From: Adiantum capillus-veneris
Lineage: Eukaryota; Streptophyta; Polypodiopsida; Polypodiales; Pteridaceae
Direction of reading: 5' to 3'
Assembly: GCA_014529385.2 (NCBI GenBank)
Contig: CM043960.1
Location: forward strand, 29,171,396 to 29,233,395
Length of the DNA stretch: 62,000 bases
In this document: positions 45,941 to 55,881 of the stretch, piece after piece
Numbering within the stretch: position 1 is the first letter of the stretch
Layout: the number at the start of each line of letters is the position of its first letter
Notes under the pieces: model-generated
What the model was told of the DNA's origin: nothing
The model's database searches: none
The model's input: only the letters and a program-made list of their open reading frames with translations
Position numbers and translations under genes: made by a program

Positions 45941-45982
<42 letters not shown>

Positions 45983-46181
45983 CATACACACACACATACA
46001 TACTCGTGAGCACACAATGGAGAAGAAGGTATAGGTTGTGAAAGGGCAAGGGGACTGGAACATGCTCATCACCACCCAGCCATGCCCTATATAGGCCCTT
46101 GGCCTTCTAAATATAGGGACGCTCTTGATTGCATGTCCGTCCTGGCCCTTGGCCATGCGTGGTCCTACCATTATCCTGACA
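45750..46181 (-). repeat. RE-7 3' LTR
   Basis: On the minus strand it starts TGTCAGGATAATGG after a purine tract and carries a TATATAG box near 46090. The R-U5 half matches RE-6: CA/GT run, GA run (45948-45979), 'gagcggtgagtgacacacc' and 'ctcgcacac-gtgt-cgg'. The U3 halves do not match. The 3' end is approximate. Confidence 0.7.
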
Positions 46182-46184
46182 TTA

Positions 46185-46194
46185 CTCCCCCCTT
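46185..46194 (-). promoter_or_regulatory. RE-7 polypurine tract
   Basis: AAGGGGGGAG on the minus strand, three bases before TGTCAGG. The preceding reading frame ends KTLLQGGSNV, a common last stretch of plant gypsy polyproteins. Confidence 0.6.
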
Positions 46195-48840
46195 GGAGAA
46201 GTGTTTTCGTCTGCGAAAACACAAGTGATGGTATCTTCATAAGGACACTAATGTTTTCTACCGTAACATCCCTCATGGATCCAATGGTTCATTTGAACGG
46301 AACCCAGTTCAGAAGGAGGTTCAATGAAACCAAGAGTAACATCTTCATTTTCTACATTGTTGTCCATTTGTAACCATCTAATAGTACCGGTTCCTATCCA
46401 AACATAGTGTGTAGACTCCATTAAGAATGCTCATGAGCATGGTAAACGAGTTTATCACAACAAAGATGTACCAAAAAGAGTACCTCTGTTCACTTTCCAT
46501 GAAAGTAAGTAGTTGACATAACTCATCATCCAAGTTTAAGTCCTTGACTTGTTCCCAATTTTCATCATCAGTAAACAACCCCACCCTAACGAGTGATCAA
46601 GGTTGAGAACCTGAGTTATACATGAAGAGACTACACCTAGTCGCAAACATGCTTTGACTTATAGTAAGCAAACTCTGAGTAGAACAATAAATTCTTATTG
46701 CTTGGATCGCTTGGTGCTAACATACGCACTTTGCATATCCTTCAACACTAGATTACACTTTGTAATCTGCCTATCCCCTTGGATAACTGACAGTACTGAG
46801 GTGTGTTCCCTTAGACTTTGTAATCTCCCTATCCACTTGGATAACTGACAGTATTGAGGTGTGTTCCCTCACGGTTTACAGACAGTCTTCCCAATGATCG
46901 GTAAATGGGAATCACAATATCGTGTAACATTGTTGAGGAATCAACAATGTTCGGAATAACGATCGTGGTTAACTTGAGAAATCCACAAACACCCAAACTG
47001 AGCCATGACCTCTATTGGGGATTAGTAGACCCAAAATTAATCTCATAGAGATACTGCACATAGAGTGCAAAATGCTTCATAAGCAACAACTTGAGGAACA
47101 TGCATGCCGTTCCAAATCATCCTTTGCTAAACACTAGGGCCCGTAACACCTAGTGTGCATGCATTTAGCAAAAAACAGATCCGCACATGTATATCCATGG
47201 TGATCCTTGCCAATACTTATGGCAAATGTGATGCGCCTAGCACACATTAAAAAGGAATGTAGATAGTTCTGAAAAGAAACTAAATACTTTCAGTTGCAAT
47301 CTTTTGCAAGCCTTGCTGAAATGTCTGAATCACAATAGAAGGTGAAACATTGATCACTTCTAGGTACAGACAATGAAACTTTTTCATTAACAACTTAGAG
47401 CCTTGCTATATGTATAAACAACCATCTGTAATGTTCTTTAGCACTACTTGTACCTGAACAAGTCATTCTAAGTATCCGACAATTTTTGGCCACCAAAAAT
47501 TTCCTGATACGTCGTGCTGAAAATGGTCTAGAAAACAGATTTGACCAGCACCTAGGGACTTTGTCGTGACACATATTTGAAATAATGGCGTCACTGTCAG
47601 ACCAGAGTCTCATATTCTCCACATGTGTAATATGTCTCATGTAAGGATGTGTAAAAAAGAACATCTTGCAAGTACAAGATGTACTTGTGTGTGGAGGTAA
47701 CTCTAAACACTCCGCGACAAGAGTGAGAGGGACCCTCATTCATTGCTCCACATTGGCTAAACCAAACTCCTTGAGTTCCTAGACCATGTTGTATCCCATG
47801 TGACAACATGTGCCAAACCGAATCCTACAAGTGGATTCATAACAACATAATGTACTTTGGACACTACGGACCAAAATACTTGTTTCAACATGCCCTTGGC
47901 ATGGCCCTGGGGATTGAACTGAAAGTTTACTTACCCGTATTCAAATGCACAGGAGTACATCTCCCACCTGTGAAAAAACCAAGCAACATTGCACTAGAAA
48001 CCCTGGGTGTTGCCTTCGCAATCCAAACCCTTTGGGTAGAATCTACGTAGGCAAACCACTTGGTAAGACCCTTTGTAGAAACTGCTCAACTAGAAGGTAA
48101 CGGTAACCAACCTAGTTAACCATGTACAGAATGATGAGAATCAACTTGAAAAGTTGAATTTTTCCGCTACCTCGTGGTAAATTGCGGAATTCTTTCCTTG
48201 AAAGTATAACAAGAATAGATCAAACTGTGATCCTCAATGCGTATGGGGTGATTTAGTAAGCACCCACTGGGTCGTACCCCAAAACTGTGATGCCATAGAC
48301 ACTTGTAGTGCTATAGAGAGAGCAAGAAATCCACAGAAGTAAGATACCTAGCTCATATCAACAGCCATGCTGTCTCAACTGTTTGCTGCCTCTAGACTCC
48401 ATGGTATAGATCAACTGATGTAAGTGCAAGAGTATCAAAAACTCAACTTGAGCGTCGCAGTAGAAACATATAGTGCAAAAATGACACCCTAATCCTCCAA
48501 AATGACAAGACTCTTGCTTGTCCATTAACGTCGATGTATTCGATGTGTACTCCACTCGGGAGATCTGTTCGATCATAAGAACAATCACCCAAGGAATGCC
48601 AATAGTTGGGTCCCAAAATCTGACAATGGCTCTTGGCCAGCCTCTGTGTGGCTCCTAGCTCTTAAGGCAATTAGTGTTCAATCGATAAATCGATGAAAAC
48701 TAATGTGAATGGAATCTTGGCCAATTTCTAGAGAAAGCTGAGAGTTAGAGCACCTTGGCTCATGTTGACTCCCAAACAAAACATGTATCAAAAGCTTCTT
48801 CGAAATTTTTCATTATTCTTGAGAGAAATAAGAAAGAGAG
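46195..48840. other. Unassigned segment, probably decayed RE-7 interior
   Basis: If RE-7 has a 3' LTR at 45750-46181, its minus-strand interior should lie here, but no RT, RNase H or integrase motif is readable. A 58-bp tandem duplication sits at 46758-46873 ('ctttgtaatctSccctatcc'-type units). The open frames around 47395-47809 (minus) are not recognisable. Confidence 0.4.
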
Positions 48841-49774
48841 TGTTAGAAGCTGGACACACCCCACGGAAACTAACTACTCGAAAGATTATCATTTTTTGTA
48901 ATTATTCATTTATTGAGGAAACCCGATTTTGACCTTGTAAATATTAGGACTTACAGAAGTTTCCAGATTGTATCCCAGTTTTGATAGTTAGATTGAGTAG
49001 ATGGTTGATTTTGGGACTTTAGGGTTTGAGAATTGTAAGGTATATATACCACTTTTTGACCTTAATGAAAAAAACCTTTTGTCATTTTAAAAAACAAGTT
49101 TTGAAGTCTGTGAGTGAGCGTACTGTGTACGAGAGAGAGTGTAAGCTTCATCTTGATGCTACGTGTGCACCGGTGGTCGGAATCGAGTGCGGAGAAGTGC
49201 AGCGTGTTGCCCCCGACGAGAGCTACGCGCCGATACCTACATTGCGTACGTACGGTCCGGTTTTGCGAGCTCCTTCTATGAGATTCATCTGGTGATTTGG
49301 TGAGCATACGTTGTCCGATTTTGCATTGCATCATATCCACGTGTTCACATTGAGTAGAACTACACATTAGGCACTTTAGATTTTGAAAACGAAGACCTGC
49401 AAATTTCGGCCAGACATCCTACGTGATATGGCATTGGGTGTTTTGGGTTGGGGTTTTGGTTCATAGACCTTAGGGAGAGCGACCTATTGGTATTAGTAGG
49501 GTCTCCTTCAAGTTCTATGGTGTTTCAAGATTGTTTGATGGATGTTAGGCTCTAGAAAGCATTGTAGGAAGTTTCCTCTTATGCACTCTTGAAGGCTGTG
49601 ACTTAGACAATTGATAGAGACCTCTGTAGGAATTAGTTAGGAGTCGATCGAATGTAGGTTGACATCTTATGCTTGCTTCCACACGCTTGTGGGTTGAGCT
49701 TCGTCCTCAGCTGACATTATATGTTAGGTGAGTTCTCGCTGTGCTAACGTCCGTCGCGGCGTATCCGTCCAACA
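48841..49774 (+). repeat. RE-8 5' LTR
   Basis: TGTTAGAAGC to CCAACA, 934 bp, one base before the primer site. TATATATA at 49041-49048. A partial copy of the leader palindrome (AGACATCCTACGTG) is in the 3' half at 49412-49425. Confidence 0.85.
49041..49048 (+). promoter_or_regulatory. RE-8 LTR TATA box
   Basis: TATATATA in 'gtaaggtatatatacca', 200 bp into the LTR. Confidence 0.65.
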
Positions 49775-49775
49775 T

Positions 49776-49793
49776 TGGCGCCGCTGCCGGGGA
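49776..49793 (+). promoter_or_regulatory. RE-8 primer binding site (tRNA-Asp type)
   Basis: TGGCGCCGCTGCCGGGGA, one base after the LTR end. Confidence 0.9.
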
Positions 49794-50325
49794 TGAAAAC
49801 CTTAGGTAGGTGACCGAGACTAATCCTTGAGGATAGGGATTTTTGGCTTGCCAAGAGTCTTGTTTTACATTTACATAGGATCAGAGGGTGGAGGACTCTC
49901 TAGGTCTTAGAGGGAGTCTAGGGAGAGTGTGTCTGGCCTAGATTCTTCGACTTAGGTAGATTTAGGTAGACCAAGATAGTTTTAGGTAGTAGTCGAGTTC
50001 TTGAGTAGGAGTTGGAGTCGTAGAAGCGATGAGAGGGAAGCTTGAGAGTCCGGAGAGGCCAGAAAGCAACCCAAAACACCATTATCACCATTTCACATGA
50101 TAAGTAGGAGTAGAGTAAGTAGGACATCATGATTCAGGATCTAGAGCACTTCATGCATGTATACTTGCTTGGTAAATTCATCACAAGTTTGTAAAAGGTG
50201 CAAAAAGACGCAAAAGTGTGTTTGAAAGCCTAAGAGAAGTCCAAAAGTTACTATGAGTGTTTCTGATAGAGCTACAGAGCATCAGGAGCATTTCTGTTAG
50301 GAAAAAAAATTAATTTCAAGCCAGG

Positions 50326-50349
50326 AGACATCCTACGTGTAGGATGTCT
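50326..50349. repeat. RE-8 leader palindrome 1
   Basis: Arm AGACATCCTA, centre CGTG, perfect complementary arm. A half-site (AGACATCCTAC) follows at 50487-50497. Confidence 0.9.
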
Positions 50350-50769
50350 ACATGCTAATCTGGTGGGAATTTTGGGATTTTGAGTTGACCGGTGTGTTCA
50401 GAAGGTGAGGTTTAACCTATTTTCAACTGGAAAGTGGAAATTTGACCATATCTTGACAGGATAAGGCCAGATAGACTGAAATTGCCAGACATCCTACCCA
50501 AATTGTGCCAAAACATTATTTTAAGACCAAAACCATAAGATGGCTGCATGAGCATGTCTTGCATGATATATTGAGTGATTGAGAGGGGTTTCATCTCATT
50601 TGGGTGAGAAAATTGGGTTCAAAGAAGACTTTAGCACTTTTTGACCGAAAAAGGCAAGAACAGCTAAAATTGGGGACTTTTGAAATCCAAACCAAAATCT
50701 AAGCATACCACTGGGTTGCTGACATCAAGGTGAAGCTGTGGGTTAAGTCTGGGGTCAAACAGGCCAAAA

Positions 50770-50793
50770 AGACATCCTACGTGTAGGATGTCT
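50770..50793. repeat. RE-8 leader palindrome 2
   Basis: Same arms, centre CGTG. Symmetry extends one base each side. It starts 283 bp after the half-site. Confidence 0.9.
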
Positions 50794-50894
50794 TCTGTGT
50801 GATTTTGCACTCCCAACCAAATTTTGAGCATACCAAAGTGATTAGAACCTTAAGGGGAGCCTGTATTTTGAGTTTGAAGCCATTCTAATGAAGA

Positions 50895-50918
50895 AGACAT
50901 CCTACGCGTAGGATGTCT
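50895..50918. repeat. RE-8 leader palindrome 3
   Basis: Same arms, centre CGCG: a perfect 24-bp palindrome. Confidence 0.9.
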
Positions 50919-51170
50919 AAAGCAAGAAATTGAAGCCAGATACTCACTGAGAGCATAGCAAGGTGTTGTATAGCCTAAGGCAAGCCTCCTGGTAAATTTT
51001 GGTCCAAATTGGAGTTGATTAGACTGATCAAGATCAGCAACAGGCTGTCGGAACAGATTTCTGACTCATTGACCAGCTTATAGGTGTCCAAATCAAAAAG
51101 TAAAAACATCCGTGGACTCAACACATCAAGGGGAATCCATAGTGCAAAAATCCAGGCAAAACAAAGCAAG

Positions 51171-51194
51171 AGACATCCTACGCGTAGGATGTCT
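51171..51194. repeat. RE-8 leader palindrome 4
   Basis: Same arms, centre CGCG: a perfect 24-bp palindrome, 276 bp after palindrome 3. Confidence 0.9.
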
Positions 51195-51776
51195 ATTGGG
51201 GCCTACTGAAGAGAAAATTTGACTGATCTTAGACAGTGAGATTCCATTTGGCTTAAGGGTTCTAGAACTTCTTTCAGAAGTGAATTTGGACCTTGTTTAT
51301 CCATTTGACGGTGCAAAGACTGAATTCAGACTTTTTCACGTAAATTGACCAACATCCGAGGGAAGTACAGCTCCAAAATAGCAGACCTAATCCAAAACAT
51401 CAGCATTGTATAAAATACAGTAGTGGTTGAGACTAACTCTCCAATTATACCAACCATTACTAAGATAACCTCTTGCAGATAAATGCTTTGATTTGATTGC
51501 CGTAATTAAACGCTTGTGTACAGGTATATTCAGCAATAAAGCTAGAAGTTGTGCGGAGACTGATCCTTTGCCAGGTGAGTGGTTGGTGATAAATTGCATT
51601 GATAAGTTTGATGAATTTAAGATCAGGAAGATACATTGTTAGAGACCAGAAGGTGGCAGGTGACCAAGGTAGCTTAGTGTCCACCGAGGAGAGTGTAACT
51701 CAGGCAAGGCTAGATCCGCTAGAACTGATTATTGAGGAAGGTAGTGATACTGACACTTCATGACAAATCTTTCTTC

Positions 51777-52766
51777 ATGATGGGTAGTCAACAGCCAAGA
51801 GGTTTCACCTATGACGGACCAATGCCAGGCGGAAGCACCTCTCTAAATCCTTTGAATGATTCCAAGCTCACTGTGATCTTCTTAGAGGGAACAAACTCGA
51901 GGGGAGCCCTAGTCTATTCTGACTATCGAGAACGCAAGTGCATTTGTATCGAAGAGAGGCCAGCTCAGAGATTGGAGATAATCCGAGTCTATGATGATGG
52001 AGATAGATTCCGAGACGAAAAGGGGAACCACTATCTAATAGTTAGTAACCCTGAAGATTACAACAAATATGGAGATAATGTGGCGAAAGGGAAAATGGTT
52101 TCAGAAGCTCAAGAACCGCCACCAAACATTGATCGACTCGGAGCTATTTTTATGTATGATAAGAAAACAACCAGGTTTCCAACTTATAATGACAACGTGG
52201 GAATCTACAAGCATGAGAGTGAGGGTATAGTCGCTTACTTTTGCAGAAAAGAACCATACGTAAACGAATTGAGCAAAGACAAGGTTCTTTACTTATTCTC
52301 TTATGAAACTGCTATGGGGAAGGGTATAGTTTTTGTTGATAAATACGGGCGAGAATACCAACGTATTCTCCTAGAGGAGGTAGAAAGGGCAACAGGTCCA
52401 AGAGCATCAGCATATGCCCCTGAGGAAGTGCCAAGAACCACCTACACCTCAAGCAAGTCAACGAATCCTTTTTCAGAAGATTATGACGCTACCTCACATT
52501 CCACCCGACCGGAGGCATTCAACAACCAAACCCAACCAGCAAACCAGCCATCATTGCAGGCATGGCTTCGACAGAGTGCTACAATGGAACAAGACCGAAG
52601 CCGAGATGGTTATCAAGCCGCACGAGGGCTAAGGGATTTGCAAGAACCACCACTCTATTCAAGGTATCAAGGAGAGAGTAAGCCAAAGACTCAAGGGTCA
52701 ACAGAGCTCACAAAGGGGGATAGAGGAATTTATAGAGGAATTCTCACAAAGGGGGATAGCTCATAA
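51777..52766 (+). CDS. gag: RE-8 gag, N-terminal part
   Basis: Open to 52766. The first ATG in frame is at 51777 (a second at 51780); the frame is open back to 51732 without ATG, and acidic residues just upstream in another frame (EEGSDTDTS) hint at an older start. It contains two similar beta-rich segments (residues about 40-100 and 130-220 from the ATG), each with a 'KGNHYL/KYGREYQ'-like strand, then a Pro/Ser/Thr-rich tail. Matches the N-terminal gag of RE-1. The end near 52730 is a frame break beside a short duplicated 'cacaaagggggatag'. Confidence 0.7.
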   Translation: MMGSQQPRGFTYDGPMPGGSTSLNPLNDSKLTVIFLEGTNSRGALVYSDYRERKCICIEERPAQRLEIIRVYDDGDRFRDEKGNHYLIVSNPEDYNKYGDNVAKGKMVSEAQEPPPNIDRLGAIFMYDKKTTRFPTYNDNVGIYKHESEGIVAYFCRKEPYVNELSKDKVLYLFSYETAMGKGIVFVDKYGREYQRILLEEVERATGPRASAYAPEEVPRTTYTSSKSTNPFSEDYDATSHSTRPEAFNNQTQPANQPSLQAWLRQSATMEQDRSRDGYQAARGLRDLQEPPLYSRYQGESKPKTQGSTELTKGDRGIYRGILTKGDSS

Positions 52767-53964
52767 TACCGTCTCACAAATCCATAAATTTAAACAGAAA
52801 GATGGGGAATCTGTACGAAAAGCAGCCCTAAGACTAAAAAGATATGTTAAGTTCTGTCCGGTGGAAGAACTGCCAACTCAGTCCAGACTTATGCTTATAT
52901 TCATCCAAGGACTAAGGAATGCGGATCTCCAGAAAGACTTACATATGAAGAGGAGCACAACGTTGAATGAGCTGAACAAGGAGGATCTTTACCTTGTGGA
53001 CAATTGTGCGGTCTACAAAGAGGGGGAGTTCAAGGACCTCGACGAAAATTCATCTTCACAACAAAGTGGAAGCAAGTCTTCTAAGACAGCACAAAAGGAG
53101 AAGTAGCTGTGAACCAGGAGAAGCTTGTAGATGAAGTGCGAGATTGTATGTTCGGCCCCAGGGAGAGCATCTTGTGTTTGATGGAGTTACCCTAAACCCC
53201 AGGCTAAACAGCCCAAGTGGTGTGCTATTGAACAAAAATGGACAAACCATGGGACTGAGGAATGTTATTATAACAAGGGATATGTGAGAGAGAGACCTTA
53301 CGCTCCCCAAGCTCAGGTAGCTTCTCCTCAAGTTCCACCGATGCCTAGGTATCAAGCAGGCAACCTACCAGGACCTGTAGTTGTAGAAAGACCACAACCA
53401 TTGTTGGGGCAACAACCACCCCTACCACGATTACGACTAGTTGGTATAAGATATACACCAACCGTAACCGAATCAGAGGATAAGGCTTTGGTGCCTATGC
53501 ATGCATATTATGAAGACCCCAATGGATATGCGGCAAACCCTGTCTATTATCCACCGGATGAACCCTCGACACCAGAACCATGGAGCATGATAGGAAGTAC
53601 GGGACCACCAACAGCTGCACAGGCAGCAAGAGAAGGAAGATATAGCTTAGATGAAGAAACATTGTTGTTCATAGCCAACGGAGGCATGGGCGGACAGAGA
53701 GATGCATACCAACAAAGAGGAGATCAAGGAGCACCTCAACAACCCAAGGGACCTTGCTACAAGTGTGGTGGAGACCATTGGCTAAGAGACTGTCCTCATG
53801 ATGAAATCATGAGAGTCAACGCATATTGCACCGAGTGTGGAGTTACTCATTTGATTCCCGATTGCCCTAAAAACCCGAGCAAAGGAGCAAAAACTACCTT
53901 GAACATACTAGAAACAGTACCTTCCAGTGGAGGGTCAGAAAATGAAACAATCATACCTATTTAG
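52729..53964 (+). pseudogene. gag: RE-8 gag: capsid end and nucleocapsid
   Basis: A frame from 52729 to 53106 carries the capsid end (FKQKDGESVRKAALRLKRY; MLIFIQGLRNADLQ). After a break, 53217-53964 holds a KWTNHGTEEC motif, a Pro-rich linker (ERPQPLLGQQPP) and two knuckles, CYKCGGDHWLRDC and CTECGVTHLIPDC (both CX2CX3HX4C). It stops with TAG at 53962-53964 just before AVTRAQ. Compared with RE-1, a capsid part before 52729 seems to be missing. Confidence 0.75.
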
Positions 53965-54010
53965 GCGGTAACACGAGCCCAAGCTCATCGAATGATGAAC
54001 GAACCCATAG

Positions 54011-54571
54011 TTGAAGAGCCAAAAACCGATGCCCAAAGTTCAGAAAAGCACTTGGAAAGCTAGAAAAGCGCGCATGAAAGCCAGGAAAGAACGAGAGCAA
54101 ACAGCTCTATCCGAGGAGTTGAAACATACAAAGGATAGGTTTGAGCGATTAGAGGATCTAGCCAGCTTAAGCTCACACACCACGGCAACCATAGCACCCA
54201 AGGAAATAGCAGAGCCCAAAAGTGCAGGATCAGGAGGATCTGTACTGGCAGACAAGGTAAATGAGCAGTTGGATGCGCTTCTAAAGGCTTATGAAGCCAT
54301 ACTCAAAAAGAACCAAACCCAGGAGCAAAGGTGGATGACTTATCCATATGCGGAAATAGAAAAACAAAGGTTGGAAATGTGTAAAAGGATGATTGAAACA
54401 ACTCAATCATTGATGGAAGACCCGTTGGGTAAACCTGCAAATTGGCATGAGGCACCAGCTCCAACCCCTATCCAACCAACTTTAGAGGAACGAGTAAAAA
54501 CAAATGAAAGACTCACTAATGCCTATGAGTCCAGAGGAGAGCCTATGAGTCCAAAGGAGAGCCTATCATAG
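54011..54571 (+). pseudogene. RE-8 gag-pol linker, coiled-coil part
   Basis: 186 residues: basic start (KARKARMKARKERE), coiled coil (ELKHTKDRFERLEDLA), then SGGSVLADKVNEQLDALLKA and a helical tail. Same segment as in RE-1 (41-706) and RE-4. The frame is lost at the end through a 20-bp tandem duplication (54521-54540, 54541-54560). Confidence 0.65.
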
Positions 54572-55878
54572 TGCCAAATACAATAGATGAGGCAAGTGAC
54601 GGGTTCCAGCCTAAAACATTGATAGAAATGGGTAAGGACTGTAATTGTCTAGACGATCTGTGGAAGCAAATCCGTGAGGCTAACGAGGCTAATAGGATGA
54701 GTAACCGCGTGAATAGCATGAGAAAAGAAAAGAATGTAACCTTATCTCCTATTGAAGAATCTGAGGCAAGGTCACAAATGAACTTTGAGATACATTCACA
54801 AGGGGGAGACCAAGGATCAATTAGTTTGGGGCACAGCCAGCCAGACTCGCTAAGAACTTTGCCCTCTTACCTAGGAGAGTATGAAGCCAAGTCTGAAGTG
54901 AGATCAATCCCATCTCAAAGACTTTATTCTATTAAAGTGATGGATTCGCAAGGATTGATTGAGTTATTTTCCACCCCGGTGGCATGCACAATCACATTAG
55001 CCGAACTCCTAAGGTTACGACCAAACATGTGGACCAGAGTAGGTAAATGCCTAGAAAAATTTGGAGTGAAACACCCCACCTTGAGGCTACAGGAAGGGAT
55101 CAGAGAGTTGGACAGACCTCAACTAAACACTAGGCTAGTATCATTAAACAAGGCTGGAGAGTATTGCGAGGGAGAAGATGGAAACACCACGCTACCCGTA
55201 GAATTCCAAGGAGTAGTTTCCAAAGCTATTCTTGACAATGGAGCGGGAGTTGCTATCGCCACCAAGGAAATCTGGAAAAAATGGGAAAAACCAGCTTTGA
55301 GAGCTACCATAATGAAATTGCAATTGGCAGACGGGTTCATGGAGAAGCCTCTAGGACTTTTAGAAAAAGTGATTGTCACTTCGTGCGGGATCGAGTATGA
55401 GCATATATTTGCAATATTCGATTTCGACAAAAAGAACAATTATGAGATCATCTTGGGAAGACCATTCAATGAGAAATTGAAGATGGTCCAAGATTGGAGT
55501 TACGACCACATATACCTCAGACATGGCGAGACAACAACTAAAATACACCTGAAAGACCATAGTTACAAAGATGTGAACCAAACACCTGTGGAAGAGTTTG
55601 ATTCAGCTACAGTAGCAGGATCGGAACTCCCAGCATGGTTAGGGCAACAAAAAGAGCTATGGATGTGCGGAGCTTCACATTGTGGAAGCTTAAGAAGAGA
55701 GGAATGCATCTTAGAAAGAGCAATTGAGGATAAGGAGTATATTCCGGAACCTTTCGCTGAAGATGCCTTGGAACCTCTAGAATGGAAACACATACTAGCA
55801 ACATTGGATGTCTGTACCATTACAGATAGTCCAACAACAAAATTTTGCGATAAGGATGGCTATGATGTGCTACCCTAA
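54571..55878 (+). CDS. pol: RE-8 aspartic protease region
   Basis: 435 codons, acidic linker then retropepsin from about residue 195. EYCEGEDGNTTLPVE leads into ILDNGAGVAIATKEIW; the active-site triad D-N-G is residues 222-224 (55234-55242), where S or T is usual in the middle position. IILGRPFNEKLKMVQDW marks the end of the fold. It then has ELWMCGASHCG, shared in outline with RE-6. Only the TAA at 55876-55878 separates it from the RT frame. Confidence 0.8.
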   Translation: MPNTIDEASDGFQPKTLIEMGKDCNCLDDLWKQIREANEANRMSNRVNSMRKEKNVTLSPIEESEARSQMNFEIHSQGGDQGSISLGHSQPDSLRTLPSYLGEYEAKSEVRSIPSQRLYSIKVMDSQGLIELFSTPVACTITLAELLRLRPNMWTRVGKCLEKFGVKHPTLRLQEGIRELDRPQLNTRLVSLNKAGEYCEGEDGNTTLPVEFQGVVSKAILDNGAGVAIATKEIWKKWEKPALRATIMKLQLADGFMEKPLGLLEKVIVTSCGIEYEHIFAIFDFDKKNNYEIILGRPFNEKLKMVQDWSYDHIYLRHGETTTKIHLKDHSYKDVNQTPVEEFDSATVAGSELPAWLGQQKELWMCGASHCGSLRREECILERAIEDKEYIPEPFAEDALEPLEWKHILATLDVCTITDSPTTKFCDKDGYDVLP

Positions 55879-55881
55879 TAC

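Larger units (their letters stand above)
49794..51776 (+). other. RE-8 untranslated leader with palindrome array
   Basis: About 2 kb with no supportable reading frame. It carries four full and one half copy of a 24-bp palindrome (listed separately). The flanks of the palindromes differ, while the palindromes themselves are nearly invariant. Confidence 0.75.

Noticed and set aside
45812-46276. 154-codon minus-strand open frame as a gene.
   Set aside because: Only its first part (end of a polyprotein) is coding-like; the rest is the RE-7 LTR with GA and CA runs.
46758-46873. 58-bp tandem duplication as a regulatory repeat.
   Set aside because: Only two diverged units in a decayed segment, with no sign of constraint.
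53950-54010. Programmed recoding at the gag/pro junction: stops or frame changes occur at the same place in RE-1, RE-6 and RE-8.
   Set aside because: RE-4 reads through the junction without a stop between VPMK and ALT, the frame relation differs between elements (-1 in RE-1 and RE-6, in-frame TAG in RE-8), and no slippery heptamer is visible. Independent decay is simpler.
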